DNA from: a virus
Direction: 5' to 3' (one strand)
IMG/VR virus record: IMGVR_UViG_3300032222_000151
Location: 1-64,000 of that record
Length of the DNA stretch: 64,000 nucleotides
Each line of letters opens with the position of its first letter. Position 1 is the stretch's first letter. Below are positions 35,760 to 44,207 of this stretch, piece by piece. Under the pieces are notes generated by a model, which had not been told where the DNA came from, made no database searches, and saw only the letters and a list, made by a program, of their open reading frames with translations. The translations under genes and the position numbers were made by a program.

Positions 35760-36264
35760 CTGGACCCATGCAGGATGGGTTAAATTTTATTGCAGCATTT
35801 ACTGCTTGGTTAACTCTGTTTCTTGCATTTTTTTGTTTATCTGTTGCATATAGCACACCATAGGCATACTCTGCTCCAGAACCTATTGCAAGATACGGAA
35901 GCATATATTTTGATAGTGACATGTCACCAGTTGAATGTTCGTAGATCTCACCACGAACAGCAATAATTAGCCCTAAGTCTCCATCTTTAGATGTATCAAC
36001 CCAGAACTCATTATAAAATTCTTTAAGTTCTTTAATAAACCTTGTCTGCATAAACTTATCTGTATCTTTAATATTAGGTGGTGTTGGTTTAAAGTTATAA
36101 CGGATTCTTTCTCCGTCCATTGATCCAGCATACCCAATTAAGTATGGGCCAATCTTCCAAACCTTTGGAGCAGTAAGTGCTAGAATAGTCCCATCATCTG
36201 ATGCTCCACGATCTCCAGCCATATAAATCTTATCTTCATGGCGTAAAGCAACAATACAGGTCAT
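35740..36264 (-). CDS. Proteasome beta/HslV-like Ntn hydrolase (174 aa)
   Basis: MTCIVALRHEDKIYMAGDRG presents Thr2 as the N-terminal nucleophile after Met removal, followed by the Asp of GDR and the Lys of APKVWKIG, in the order and spacing of HslV and proteasome beta subunits; YAIG..SGAEYAYGVLYA near residue 130 matches the conserved SGxxxA helix. Phage relatives exist but their substrates are unknown. It might process virion or host proteins. No partner ATPase is seen. Confidence 0.8.
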   Translation of the reverse strand: MTCIVALRHEDKIYMAGDRGASDDGTILALTAPKVWKIGPYLIGYAGSMDGERIRYNFKPTPPNIKDTDKFMQTRFIKELKEFYNEFWVDTSKDGDLGLIIAVRGEIYEHSTGDMSLSKYMLPYLAIGSGAEYAYGVLYATDKQKNARNRVNQAVNAAIKFNPSCMGPVDIISA

Positions 36265-36269
36265 GACAA

Positions 36270-36325
36270 AGCCCTCTCCAGATAGGTGATACTCAAGTAT
36301 ACCATTACCCAGAGAGGGCTGTCAA
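36270..36325 (-). promoter_or_regulatory. Promoter spanned by a 9-bp inverted repeat
   Basis: AGCCCTCTC (36270-36278) and GAGAGGGCT (36312-36320) are perfect inverted copies 33 bases apart. On the - strand TTGACA (36325-36320) and TATACT (36301-36296), 18 bp apart, lie around one arm, and the other arm holds the GGAGAGG ribosome binding site of the Ntn-hydrolase gene. It may be an operator, or in read-through mRNA a stem that hides the site. Confidence 0.55.
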
Positions 36326-36341
36326 CTACCGTCAATAATGA

Positions 36342-36629
36342 CTAATTAGCCTTTTTGTCTACCGTCTTAAACGCATCATTGATCTCTGCCAATGTGAGTT
36401 TTCCATCGTCCAAAAAAGCCCTTGCCAGTCTTTCAATGACTGTTGCTACTCCTAATAGTCCTGCTAAGAATACTGCCTGTATTGTGTCAATTCCAACCAC
36501 TGCTCCAGCACCAAGTACTGATAGACCAGATGCTGCGAAGACTGCTACGATTCTCATCAAGATATTTGTTATTGCTTTCTGTGGGTGCTCTTTCTTTGGA
36601 GCCTCTACTACCTTTTTTCTAGTCGCCAT
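36342..36629 (-). CDS. Holin-like membrane protein (95 aa)
   Basis: A basic N-terminus (MATRKKVVEAPKKEHPQ) is followed by two hydrophobic stretches (about residues 25-48 and 50-68) and a charged C-terminus. Size and design suit a class II holin. It lies in tandem with a second such gene. The family is not recognised. Confidence 0.6.
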   Translation of the reverse strand: MATRKKVVEAPKKEHPQKAITNILMRIVAVFAASGLSVLGAGAVVGIDTIQAVFLAGLLGVATVIERLARAFLDDGKLTLAEINDAFKTVDKKAN

Positions 36630-36630
36630 T

Positions 36631-36837
36631 TTAGTCCTCCTTTCTTAGTGGGATTGTAATTAGCCAGACTACTGTGGTTGCAAGTACTGCAATACCAACA
36701 ATGTCTCTTGCTGATCCCGTCAAAGTTAGCCATGCGATGAAGAAGCCAAGGAGAGTAAAGGCTTGTGCAATCACTTCCACCCCTGCATCTTTAAGCCATG
36801 TGAAGAATCCCTTCACAACCTTTTTGATTATTTTCAT
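36631..36837 (-). CDS. Holin-like membrane protein (68 aa)
   Basis: MKIIKKVVKGFFTWLKDAG, then two membrane helices (about residues 20-40 and 44-62) and a charged end. One base from the neighbouring gene of similar design; the pair could be holin and antiholin. Ribosome binding site GAGGTAAAA. Confidence 0.6.
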   Translation of the reverse strand: MKIIKKVVKGFFTWLKDAGVEVIAQAFTLLGFFIAWLTLTGSARDIVGIAVLATTVVWLITIPLRKED

Positions 36838-36839
36838 TT

Positions 36840-38927
36840 TTACCTCCTCATCCCAATCATTACATTTGCAATCTGTGAAACAATGATTACTGGGATAATG
36901 ACTTCTTGGGCTTTTTCTCTCTGATCGTCTGTCATGTCCATACCCAACTCAGAAAAATTGGATAGGAGTTCTGTAACATCTACACTGAATACTGCACCCA
37001 GTGGATCTGCTAAGAATGCTTCTGTTTGTACTTCTGTTACTGCATCTGCTAATGTAAATGGCATTGGAGTTTCTCCTGCATCCCCTGCTCTATCTGCGAA
37101 TTCAACAAACGCTTCTGCAAGTGCAGGGTTGTCCTTCATCTGCTCAGCAATCTGTGCAACTTCTGATGCTTTAATACCAAGGTCTCCAGCAATTTCTGCC
37201 TTTGCTTCTTGTGTCAAAGACTTTAGGGTTTGGCTAACTGCTGCTATTTGCTCTGGAGAAAGTGTAACTAACTTATTATCCTTGCTTGTAAGGTTAGCAA
37301 TAACTCCAGATAGATCTTCTGCTGTTCCTGTACCCTTTTCAGGAATGAGTGCAGAAAGTTCTTCATCCTTTATTTCAGGATTCTTCGTTGGCTCTGGTAT
37401 TGGTTCTGGCAATGGTTCTGGAGAAGGCTCAACTGTAGGCTCTGTTTCAGGAGCAGGGGTTGGTTGTGGTTCTGGTGTAGGTTCTGGATCCACTGTTGGC
37501 TCTGGCTTAGACTCTTCTGTAGGTGGTGCTTCTGGAGTAGGTTCTGGGCTTGGAGCAGGGGTAGGTGGTGTCTCTGCTGTAGGCTCAGGTGAAGGTGCTG
37601 GACTTGGTGCTACTGAAGGCTCTGGAGTAGGCTGTGGCTGTGGCATATTTGCAAGGGCAGTAGCAATAGCAGCATTAATTCTTTGCTTCTCTTCAAAATC
37701 CCATTGAGAAATATACTCTTCTTCTGCAGCAGTAATAGCATCATTCATATCCTCAATTGCGTTGTTGTAGTTTTCAATAGCACTATCTTTTGCTGCTAAT
37801 GTTAAAGCAGTGTTCAGTTGTGCAATTTCATATGTCGTTTCTGCTTGATCTTTTTCGTCTTGTGCTAATTCTAAATCATCTTGTAACTCATTTAGTGTTG
37901 CAACCTCTTGGTTATAAACAGATAACTTATCGTTATAAACTGCCAGAGCAGATGTTCTTGCTGCAAGTGCTTCGTTGTAATCATCTATTTGTGACTGAGT
38001 TGCACCTGGTCCTGATGAAAATGTTCCAAGATTACAACTAAACCCTACTCCCCATCCACCAGTGTAGTCGCATCCTGCTCCAGTCCAACCTCCAGGTATT
38101 GCCCATCCAAGATGATATGATCCTGGGCCTCCACCGTTGTACCACCAAATTTCTACATCCAATGTTTTATCTTGGCTTACATCATATACTGGTGAATAGT
38201 TGCTCCATCTTACCCCTTGTTCTACCCAGTTGTTGATTGCAAGTTGTCCGTCAATGAACATTCTAAAACCATCATCTGTGTACCCTGCAAAATAGGTTGA
38301 TGTCCAGTGGTCTGGGACTGTTATCTTTCCAGTAAACTTAACAATAATGTTTTCATATCTACCACATACTGGAAGGTTCATAGAGTTTGAGTTCCAAGTA
38401 CCAGTACATATAACAGAGCCAGGCACTGCCTGACTGCCATTTCTTAAAAGATTGTACACAGTATATTCTAATCCTGGACCTCCAGCAGCCTGCATATTAG
38501 ACTGTGTTGTTTGAAGATTAAGGTTGGCTATGGATAAGACTTCTTGGGCATCATCTTTGTTTGTTAAGGATAAAGCAACTGTGGCTGTTTGTCCATCTAC
38601 TGAGGACTGGGCTAAGGAAAGGTTTGATATTTTTGTGTTGAGGGTTGATAGGGATTCTGCTTCTGTCTCTACTGCTTCATCATATGACTCTTCTGCTGAG
38701 ATTTTGTTATCCCTGGCAGTTACGGCATCATCATACTTCCCCTGTGCCACATCAATAAGGGACACCAACTCAGCACTATCATTAAGGTCTGAGACCTTTT
38801 CATTAAGGGCTTCTATCCTCTGGGCACCTACTGTTATAGGGTCGTCAGAATGAGCCTCTGTAGGGGCTATTAGGAGCCATCCAAAGGCTAATACTGTGGC
38901 TGTTACTATTCTTAATAATTGCTTTAT
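36840..38927 (-). CDS. Secreted PA14-domain coiled-coil protein, probable ATA start (695 aa)
   Basis: The frame continues upstream of all ATG/GTG/TTG codons to an ATA at 38927, placed four bases behind GGGGGAAGG; from there it reads (M)KQLLRIVTATVLAFGWLLIA-PTEAHS, a clean signal peptide. Next come coiled coil, a PA14 domain (TGKITVPDHWTSTYFAGYTD, FIDGQLAINNWV), more coiled coil, Pro-Glu-Thr repeats and a helical C-terminus ending in a hydrophobic stretch. PA14 binds carbohydrates, so surface attachment is likely. Without the ATA start the signal peptide would be lost. Confidence 0.7.
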   Translation of the reverse strand: MKQLLRIVTATVLAFGWLLIAPTEAHSDDPITVGAQRIEALNEKVSDLNDSAELVSLIDVAQGKYDDAVTARDNKISAEESYDEAVETEAESLSTLNTKISNLSLAQSSVDGQTATVALSLTNKDDAQEVLSIANLNLQTTQSNMQAAGGPGLEYTVYNLLRNGSQAVPGSVICTGTWNSNSMNLPVCGRYENIIVKFTGKITVPDHWTSTYFAGYTDDGFRMFIDGQLAINNWVEQGVRWSNYSPVYDVSQDKTLDVEIWWYNGGGPGSYHLGWAIPGGWTGAGCDYTGGWGVGFSCNLGTFSSGPGATQSQIDDYNEALAARTSALAVYNDKLSVYNQEVATLNELQDDLELAQDEKDQAETTYEIAQLNTALTLAAKDSAIENYNNAIEDMNDAITAAEEEYISQWDFEEKQRINAAIATALANMPQPQPTPEPSVAPSPAPSPEPTAETPPTPAPSPEPTPEAPPTEESKPEPTVDPEPTPEPQPTPAPETEPTVEPSPEPLPEPIPEPTKNPEIKDEELSALIPEKGTGTAEDLSGVIANLTSKDNKLVTLSPEQIAAVSQTLKSLTQEAKAEIAGDLGIKASEVAQIAEQMKDNPALAEAFVEFADRAGDAGETPMPFTLADAVTEVQTEAFLADPLGAVFSVDVTELLSNFSELGMDMTDDQREKAQEVIIPVIIVSQIANVMIGMRR

Positions 38928-38985
38928 TTGCCTTCCCCCTCGCAGACCTGATGTCTGATAGGATGATTATACCATTTTATTGCAC

Positions 38986-39016
38986 AAAAAAGGGGCTACC
39001 ACAATTGGCAACCCCT
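38986..39016 (-). terminator. Rho-independent terminator
   Basis: On the - strand AGGGGTTGCC and GGTAGCCCCT pair (two G-T pairs) around AATTGT, followed by six T. It ends the gene at 39032; a TATAAT (38971-38966) for the PA14 gene lies just beyond it. Confidence 0.85.
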
Positions 39017-39031
39017 TTAGTGTTGGATTAA

Positions 39032-40159
39032 TTACTTAAGCAAAGAAACCTTTGCCTTTGGATTCTTCTTGTTCCACTGAAGAGCCAACTTATTGAATGC
39101 AGCCTTCATTGACTTAAGTGCTGCAGCATTGTCTGCAGCCAACTTAGCAATCTGTGCATCCTTAACAGCAAGTGCTGCATCTGAAGCAACCTTTGCATCT
39201 GCTAGTGCCTTTGCTGAAGCAGCCTTTTCTGCTGCAAGTGCAGCATCTGAAACAACCTTAGCAGCAGCAGCATCCGCTGCAGCCTTAACTACTGCAGCAT
39301 CTGCAACAGCCTTAGCAGCAAGTGCTGCATCCTTTGCAGCCTTTTCAGCAGCAAGTTCTGATACTAGATCACGAACTGCAATCTCTGCAAATGGTGCTAG
39401 TGTTGGAGCAGTCAAACCTACTACTGCACCTGCAACTGCATCTGATGATGTTGTTGGAGCAAATGTAATAAGTGATCGTGTTCCTGTTGTTGGAAGAGTT
39501 GCCTTAAAGGTTGCTGTTCCAAAGTCTGAAAGTGTAGCACCAGTTGTTACTGTTGCTGTGTCTAGTACTGCTGTTGCAGCAAATACTGTTGCTGTAATTG
39601 ACTTACCAGATACCTTGTTACCAAATGCATCTGTTGCAGTTACAACGATGTCCTGCTTAGTTCCTGCTGCACCTGCTGAAGGTGCTGAAACTGTTAGGTT
39701 GTTGATCTTACCAGCAGTACCCTGTACATAGTATGTAAGAGTTGTTCCGCCATTGTTGATTACAACGGTACCAATTGCTGTTGTCTTTGTGTATACAAAG
39801 AATGTTGCAGTTGTTCCAGTGCCTGTTGCAATTGTCAAAGATGATGATCCTGACGATGCTCCGACTGGTGCTGCTGATGTGTGTAGTGCAGATACGATTG
39901 TTGCATTAGTTGCTACTGCAGAAACTGATGTTCCTGCTGCTACTGTTGCTACAAAACGCAATGCATCTCCTGCATCAATTGTGTTGTCTGCTGGGACTGG
40001 TAGTGTAGCAGGAGTAGCAATTACACCATTAGTTGTATTTGCTGTTCCATCTAGTGTTACTGCTACCGTCATTACTGTAGCATTTGCAGGTGCTACTGCG
40101 ACCATGCCCAAAGTCATGGCTGCAACCATGGCTAGTGCGATTTTCTTAAATGAGTTCAT
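39032..40159 (-). CDS. Secreted Ala/Thr-rich protein with Ig-like and coiled-coil parts (375 aa)
   Basis: Signal peptide MNSFKKIALAMVAAMTLGMV with cleavage after APANA. Beta-rich domains follow, including VTATDAFGNKVSGKSITATV, an invasin-type Ig-like motif, then a roughly 100-residue Ala-rich coiled coil (AADAA, KAAKDAALAAK) and a basic end (KKNPKAKVSLLK). This looks like a surface or cell-wall protein taken from the host. AAAGGAAT precedes the ATG. Role for the phage unknown. Confidence 0.75.
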   Translation of the reverse strand: MNSFKKIALAMVAAMTLGMVAVAPANATVMTVAVTLDGTANTTNGVIATPATLPVPADNTIDAGDALRFVATVAAGTSVSAVATNATIVSALHTSAAPVGASSGSSSLTIATGTGTTATFFVYTKTTAIGTVVINNGGTTLTYYVQGTAGKINNLTVSAPSAGAAGTKQDIVVTATDAFGNKVSGKSITATVFAATAVLDTATVTTGATLSDFGTATFKATLPTTGTRSLITFAPTTSSDAVAGAVVGLTAPTLAPFAEIAVRDLVSELAAEKAAKDAALAAKAVADAAVVKAAADAAAAKVVSDAALAAEKAASAKALADAKVASDAALAVKDAQIAKLAADNAAALKSMKAAFNKLALQWNKKNPKAKVSLLK

Positions 40160-40179
40160 TTAATGTATTCCTTTTCTGT

Positions 40180-41967
40180 TTATAGTGTTTTTAGTCCGTC
40201 CAAATAGTCTTTTATGTCTTCTATTTGGCTAGGTTTATATTGTATCACATTGCGACTTTCCAAGTCAAATTGCTCTTCTGGAGTCTTTGGTCTGTCCTTA
40301 AAAGTGTGAACCTCTACTTCAGTGTCTACATTTTTTGGAGTATGTGATATTGCTCCAAATATTGCCCCACACACCGCATCTGCTAAGTCCTTAGATTTTT
40401 TGCGGGGGTGGTCAACTCTATCATTTTTCATAATCTTTAATTGTGTTAGTTCATCAAATAATAAATCAATTGCAGGCATAGCAAGTCTTTCCTCATACAC
40501 GAGCATAGCCATATCCTCGTAGTGCTTTTTAGCAACAGAAACAGTATCAGTTTTCATTCCTACCTGCTTCAACTCATTTTGAATATCAAATGACTGCCAA
40601 CGGTCAAAAGAAACCATGCCAATATCAAACCCAAGTCTTCTAAGGTTCTGGATCCACTGCTTTACTTCAGATAGATTAACTGGACCTTCAATCTTTGGTT
40701 CCCACCATGCTACTGCATCCACTACAACTATAGGTGCTACCTGTTCGTAATTGTTAATTACTTGAATATTTACCCATTTTTCTACATGTGCAATTGCTAC
40801 CGCACACTTATCGTGCTTCTGTGCAAGGTCAGCATGAACATAATATTTTTTAGTTGGGTCTGGCTTAAATGCTTCATCAAACCTTTTAAAATTATCTACT
40901 GGGTTTCTTAGTGTCATGCATGCTCTTACTTTTTCTGCTTGTTTAAAGAATGCATCTGATGCAAATGTTGGGACACAAGCAAAACGCATCATAGCATCTC
41001 CAAGGTCTGTTAAAAATGCAATCATAAAATCATCAATCTTGCGTGTTGGGTTTACTTCCCATGTAGGTCTTTTTAGTGCAAACACTCCTGGATATTTGTA
41101 TGATGTGATTTGATCTTCATCCCAGGAAATTTCAAAGGTGTTGTCTGGGCTATTTTCTGGAAGTAGTGGATTGATAATAAACTTGTGTGTTCTTTCTATG
41201 ATCTCTTTTTCAGCAATAACATCTTCGTATCTTTCTGAAATAAAGTCACCTGGGTATCGTGGAAATGAAAGCAAAACAACCTTACCAAGGTCTGGAAAAC
41301 GAGAGTCTACTGATCCACGGAAAGCCTTGTATATGTTGTCAGCAGTCTTACCCTGCTCGTTACCTGTTCCAACCTCAGATGCAAAACCAGAAATCTCGTC
41401 AAGAACTGCAAGCAAAAGGTTTAAACCCTCATGTGATTCACGCTCTGAGTGACCAGAGTACACTGTAATAGATTTATCAAACTCAACTGAGTCTGCTTTA
41501 GCATTGTACTTTCCTGCAAACCAAGGGGATCTTTCAATCTTAGACTTAAAGCCTTTAAAGAAAACATTCTTAGCCTGTTGAGCGTTAATAGCCACATTGA
41601 TAAGGTCGATAGCATCTCCAGATGGCTTGCCGAAATACTTTGCTGGATCTTTAAGGCATAAAAGTTTGTATACGATATATGAGCAGGCTACGGTTGATGT
41701 AAAGTCTTTTCCAGATCCCTTGCCAAGTTGCAAAATGATTTCATTCTTTGTGTACTTATTGTAGTACTTAGATCCTTCTTCTTCCCCCATAATGTTTATC
41801 AGGTCTTCTTTACGATAGATCTGACTCATGGCTTCTACAATGTCGTATTGAATGTCAGAAAGTGGTGGCTGTCCAAGGTATGCTTCACCTTCGACAAATG
41901 TTCTTGCATCTACGGGAGTCTCTTCAAAGTGATCGTCTTGAAGTGCTTCAAGAAACTCATTGAACAT
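40180..41967 (-). CDS. terL: Terminase large subunit (595 aa)
   Basis: The ATPase half has LGKGSGKDFTS (Walker A) and LLLAVLDEISG (Walker B plus catalytic Glu). The nuclease half has YYVHADLAQKHDKCAVAI, VSFDRWQS and a final DLADAVCGAIFGAI, the Asp residues of the RNase-H-like fold. It cuts and pumps DNA into the prohead. Start ATG 41967 chosen over the upstream TTG. Overlaps the small subunit gene by 11 bases. Confidence 0.92.
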   Translation of the reverse strand: MFNEFLEALQDDHFEETPVDARTFVEGEAYLGQPPLSDIQYDIVEAMSQIYRKEDLINIMGEEEGSKYYNKYTKNEIILQLGKGSGKDFTSTVACSYIVYKLLCLKDPAKYFGKPSGDAIDLINVAINAQQAKNVFFKGFKSKIERSPWFAGKYNAKADSVEFDKSITVYSGHSERESHEGLNLLLAVLDEISGFASEVGTGNEQGKTADNIYKAFRGSVDSRFPDLGKVVLLSFPRYPGDFISERYEDVIAEKEIIERTHKFIINPLLPENSPDNTFEISWDEDQITSYKYPGVFALKRPTWEVNPTRKIDDFMIAFLTDLGDAMMRFACVPTFASDAFFKQAEKVRACMTLRNPVDNFKRFDEAFKPDPTKKYYVHADLAQKHDKCAVAIAHVEKWVNIQVINNYEQVAPIVVVDAVAWWEPKIEGPVNLSEVKQWIQNLRRLGFDIGMVSFDRWQSFDIQNELKQVGMKTDTVSVAKKHYEDMAMLVYEERLAMPAIDLLFDELTQLKIMKNDRVDHPRKKSKDLADAVCGAIFGAISHTPKNVDTEVEVHTFKDRPKTPEEQFDLESRNVIQYKPSQIEDIKDYLDGLKTL

Positions 41968-42493
41968 CGTGGACAACTGTAATCACCTCGTTGTCTTTTG
42001 CAAATGAAGAAAGTCTACGCATAATTTCATCACGAACCTGTGGGTACTCTGAGGCAATATCTTTTAGAATAAGAACAAGAATTTCTTGACGCTTTTCAAT
42101 TTCCATCATCTCTTCTGCAAGTTCCTTGTTTTCAAGAAGGCCAGCCTTTTGCAGCATATCAATACGCTTAGACTCGATATCCATTACAAGTTTAATGGCT
42201 GCAGTCTTTGCGCTAAGATTGTTAGTCATAGATGCTTCATCAATAACTTCGTATGTACGAGACACTAACTTGCTGTAGTGTGTGTCTGCTGCTGCTAATG
42301 CTTCTTTGGCACGAGCACGGATTGCATCATTAGCAGATGCCATAACCTTCCACTCATTAATAAGTGTTACAACCTTTTGTCTTGGTATGGCGAGTTGCTT
42401 TGAAATTACTGTTGGATCATTGCCCTTTAAGTATTCTTCTACAACTTGATTAACCTGATCAAGGTGTTTGACTAAATCATCTTCAGTCGACAT
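41957..42493 (-). CDS. terS: Putative terminase small subunit (178 aa)
   Basis: The N-terminal DPTVISKQLAIPRQKVVTLI segment is a helix-turn-helix, followed by a long helical region (about residues 60-165), the usual small terminase design. Its position directly before and overlapping terL supports the call. No sequence signature is specific, so this is partly inferred from context. Confidence 0.75.
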   Translation of the reverse strand: MSTEDDLVKHLDQVNQVVEEYLKGNDPTVISKQLAIPRQKVVTLINEWKVMASANDAIRARAKEALAAADTHYSKLVSRTYEVIDEASMTNNLSAKTAAIKLVMDIESKRIDMLQKAGLLENKELAEEMMEIEKRQEILVLILKDIASEYPQVRDEIMRRLSSFAKDNEVITVVHDVQ

Positions 42494-42755
42494 GATTTAA
42501 CTCCCTTGCAATCTTTAAAAGGATTAAGTATCCTATTAGATCATCAATATCGTTATCACCAATAAAGGATCCTCCACGAGTGATGCGAGACAACTTGTCA
42601 TCTATTCTTACATGAAGTTGTTCTACACTATCAGATGTAGAAAAAATTCTAACTGGATTCAAAGCAGAATCTCCGTATGATTTATTTTTTGCAATAAGCA
42701 TTGCCTTTATCTCATCACAAACTTGACCTATGGTAAATTGTGTTTCAGTGCTCAT
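42483..42755 (-). CDS. DUF1599 / nucleotide modification associated domain 1 protein (90 aa)
   Basis: KNKSYGDSALNPVRIFS and HVRIDDKLSRI are the conserved blocks of DUF1599, named for its association with phage nucleotide-modification genes. The exact reaction is unknown. It overlaps terS by 11 bases and the FkbM-like gene by four. Confidence 0.82.
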   Translation of the reverse strand: MSTETQFTIGQVCDEIKAMLIAKNKSYGDSALNPVRIFSTSDSVEQLHVRIDDKLSRITRGGSFIGDNDIDDLIGYLILLKIARELNHVD

Positions 42756-43336
42756 GCTGCCACCATATTAAAATAATTCTTATATTTTTGATAAGGAATA
42801 ACATTTGGATCAACCCACCAGTCTTCGTGTGGAAGTCTAACAACTAAAGAATATCCCAAAGCATTTAAGATTTCTCTTTGTGCATCTCTCATCGCTTCAT
42901 TCTTATATTCAATTAGCGTATCATGCTCGAAAGATATTACAGAGAATCTGTAAGTGTTAAGTGGAATTGCTAAAAGCCCAAGAAGCGACAAGGAAGGATT
43001 TCCAACTGCACGGCCTAGGTTATCGTATCCAGCATCTATGTCTACCTGAAGAAAATCTATTTGATTTGGAAAATTGTTTTCTTCAAAGTACTTTATATAA
43101 TTAAACTTTGTTGCATCTCCAAGCATACATGGGTTCTTTCTGTTTGCAGTGATCTCTTTGTGAAATTCATCTATGATCTCAAAGGAAACGCCTTTCCAGT
43201 CAAACTCTGTTTCAAATTTGTATGTAGTGCTTCCCTGTGTTGAGTGAAAGGCACCAAGTTCTACATAGTGTCCTTCTCTCTTGTTGTCTAAAACCTCTAG
43301 AACAAAATCTTCAACCTTATCAATATGATTCATCAT
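42752..43336 (-). CDS. FkbM-like SAM-dependent methyltransferase, second copy (194 aa)
   Basis: GHYVELGAFHSTQGSTTYKF, EFDWKGVSFEI, DFLQVDIDAGYDN and TYRFSVISFEHD align with the 5124-5657 protein, including a final EDWWVDP. The N-terminal SQxGQD block is replaced by KVEDFVLEVL. A duplication placed 37 kb from its partner. Substrate unknown. AGAGGAAA precedes two adjacent ATG codons. Confidence 0.8.
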   Translation of the reverse strand: MMNHIDKVEDFVLEVLDNKREGHYVELGAFHSTQGSTTYKFETEFDWKGVSFEIIDEFHKEITANRKNPCMLGDATKFNYIKYFEENNFPNQIDFLQVDIDAGYDNLGRAVGNPSLSLLGLLAIPLNTYRFSVISFEHDTLIEYKNEAMRDAQREILNALGYSLVVRLPHEDWWVDPNVIPYQKYKNYFNMVAA

Positions 43337-43460
43337 TTTCCTCTTCTTCTAGATCCCATGAAAGCGTGTCTGGAATATTTTTTAACATTACAATAAAGTA
43401 TGTAATTCCTGCTGCAGACATTAGTGTAAACAAAAACATTAGTCTCTTTAGTTTCTTCAT
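43320..43460 (-). CDS. Small single-pass membrane protein (46 aa)
   Basis: MKKLKRLMFLFTLMSAAGIT begins a membrane helix, ending with a strongly acidic tail (WDLEEEENDESY). Overlaps the methyltransferase start by 17 bases and the HTH gene by four. Not recognised. Confidence 0.55.
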   Translation of the reverse strand: MKKLKRLMFLFTLMSAAGITYFIVMLKNIPDTLSWDLEEEENDESY

Positions 43461-43612
43461 CGCTTAGACTTCCTTAATCCAAATTTAGCAAGGTAGACAT
43501 AGATGGTTTCTAGACTCACTCCACACTCCTTTGCGATTTCCTCTGGTGACCTTTTATCCATAAGGTATCTCTTACGCATATAGACTTCACTTGTATATAG
43601 TTTAGCAGCCAT
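43457..43612 (-). CDS. Small helix-turn-helix protein (51 aa)
   Basis: RSPEEIAKECGVSLETIYVY is a standard helix-turn-helix (homeodomain-like, as in recombinase and sigma-factor-type HTH), followed by LAKFGLRKSKR. Likely DNA-binding, perhaps a regulator. It lies between the RuvC-like gene and the packaging genes. Confidence 0.7.
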   Translation of the reverse strand: MAAKLYTSEVYMRKRYLMDKRSPEEIAKECGVSLETIYVYLAKFGLRKSKR

Positions 43613-43616
43613 GATA

Positions 43617-44207
43617 CTAGTTGTCAACTCCAATTGCCTTACCCCAATTCTTTAGTGCCCAGTGACCAATACCGCAGGCATCGGCAACATCGTTGTCTGT
43701 AATAGTTCTATCATAGATTGTATTAATAAACTTTATTGTTCTTTCCTTGCGTAAATTTCTTTCATAAGACTTATACCAAGATACTGACTTGCCTGGATTT
43801 TGTGATCGTATATAAAGTTGCTCGTCTTTTGATATTTTTTTATTCCCAATATAGTTTTGCCATGTTATTGGAGAAACCTTGCCTATAATCTTGGTTCCAG
43901 TCTGTCCTGCTGATCCAAGTATTGCTCCTTGAACTAGTGCAAGGTCTGCTGCTGTCTTTGGGCTATTCATGAATACTGTGTGTTCAATAACAATTGCCTC
44001 AAAGCCACCATATATATCAAAGAATGCTTTTACTTTTTTGCCAGCATCCATGACCTTTTCATAAACATCATTTCCTTCAAAGTTTATCTTACCAATAGAC
44101 TCTAGACTATCTCCATCAAATAGGGCAAATGCAAGACTGTTGGTACTTGCGTCAATAGAGCAAATTCTGTTAGGCTTAACCTCTAGGCCCCACTTATTTT
44201 TTACCAT
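43617..44207 (-). CDS. RuvC-like Holliday junction resolvase (196 aa)
   Basis: ICSIDASTNSLAFALFD carries the first catalytic Asp, VIEHTVFM the Glu, and DNDVADACGIGHWA the C-terminal Asp pair of RuvC-type RNase-H-fold resolvases. It probably trims branched DNA before packaging, alongside the endonuclease VII-like enzyme. Overlaps the zinc-ribbon gene upstream by 14 bases. Confidence 0.88.
   Translation of the reverse strand: MVKNKWGLEVKPNRICSIDASTNSLAFALFDGDSLESIGKINFEGNDVYEKVMDAGKKVKAFFDIYGGFEAIVIEHTVFMNSPKTAADLALVQGAILGSAGQTGTKIIGKVSPITWQNYIGNKKISKDEQLYIRSQNPGKSVSWYKSYERNLRKERTIKFINTIYDRTITDNDVADACGIGHWALKNWGKAIGVDN

Noticed and set aside
36934-37707. 257-codon open frame on the + strand opposite the PA14 gene
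   Set aside because: It mirrors the Pro-Glu-Thr repeats and Ala-rich parts of the - strand gene, giving Gly/Ser repeats; no ribosome binding site and wrong strand for this region.
39093-39731. 212-codon Ala-rich frame on the + strand opposite the 39032 gene, with another at 39753-40163
   Set aside because: Arises from the Ala-rich coiled coil and Thr-rich sequence of the - strand gene, which has a clear signal peptide and start. No independent signal.
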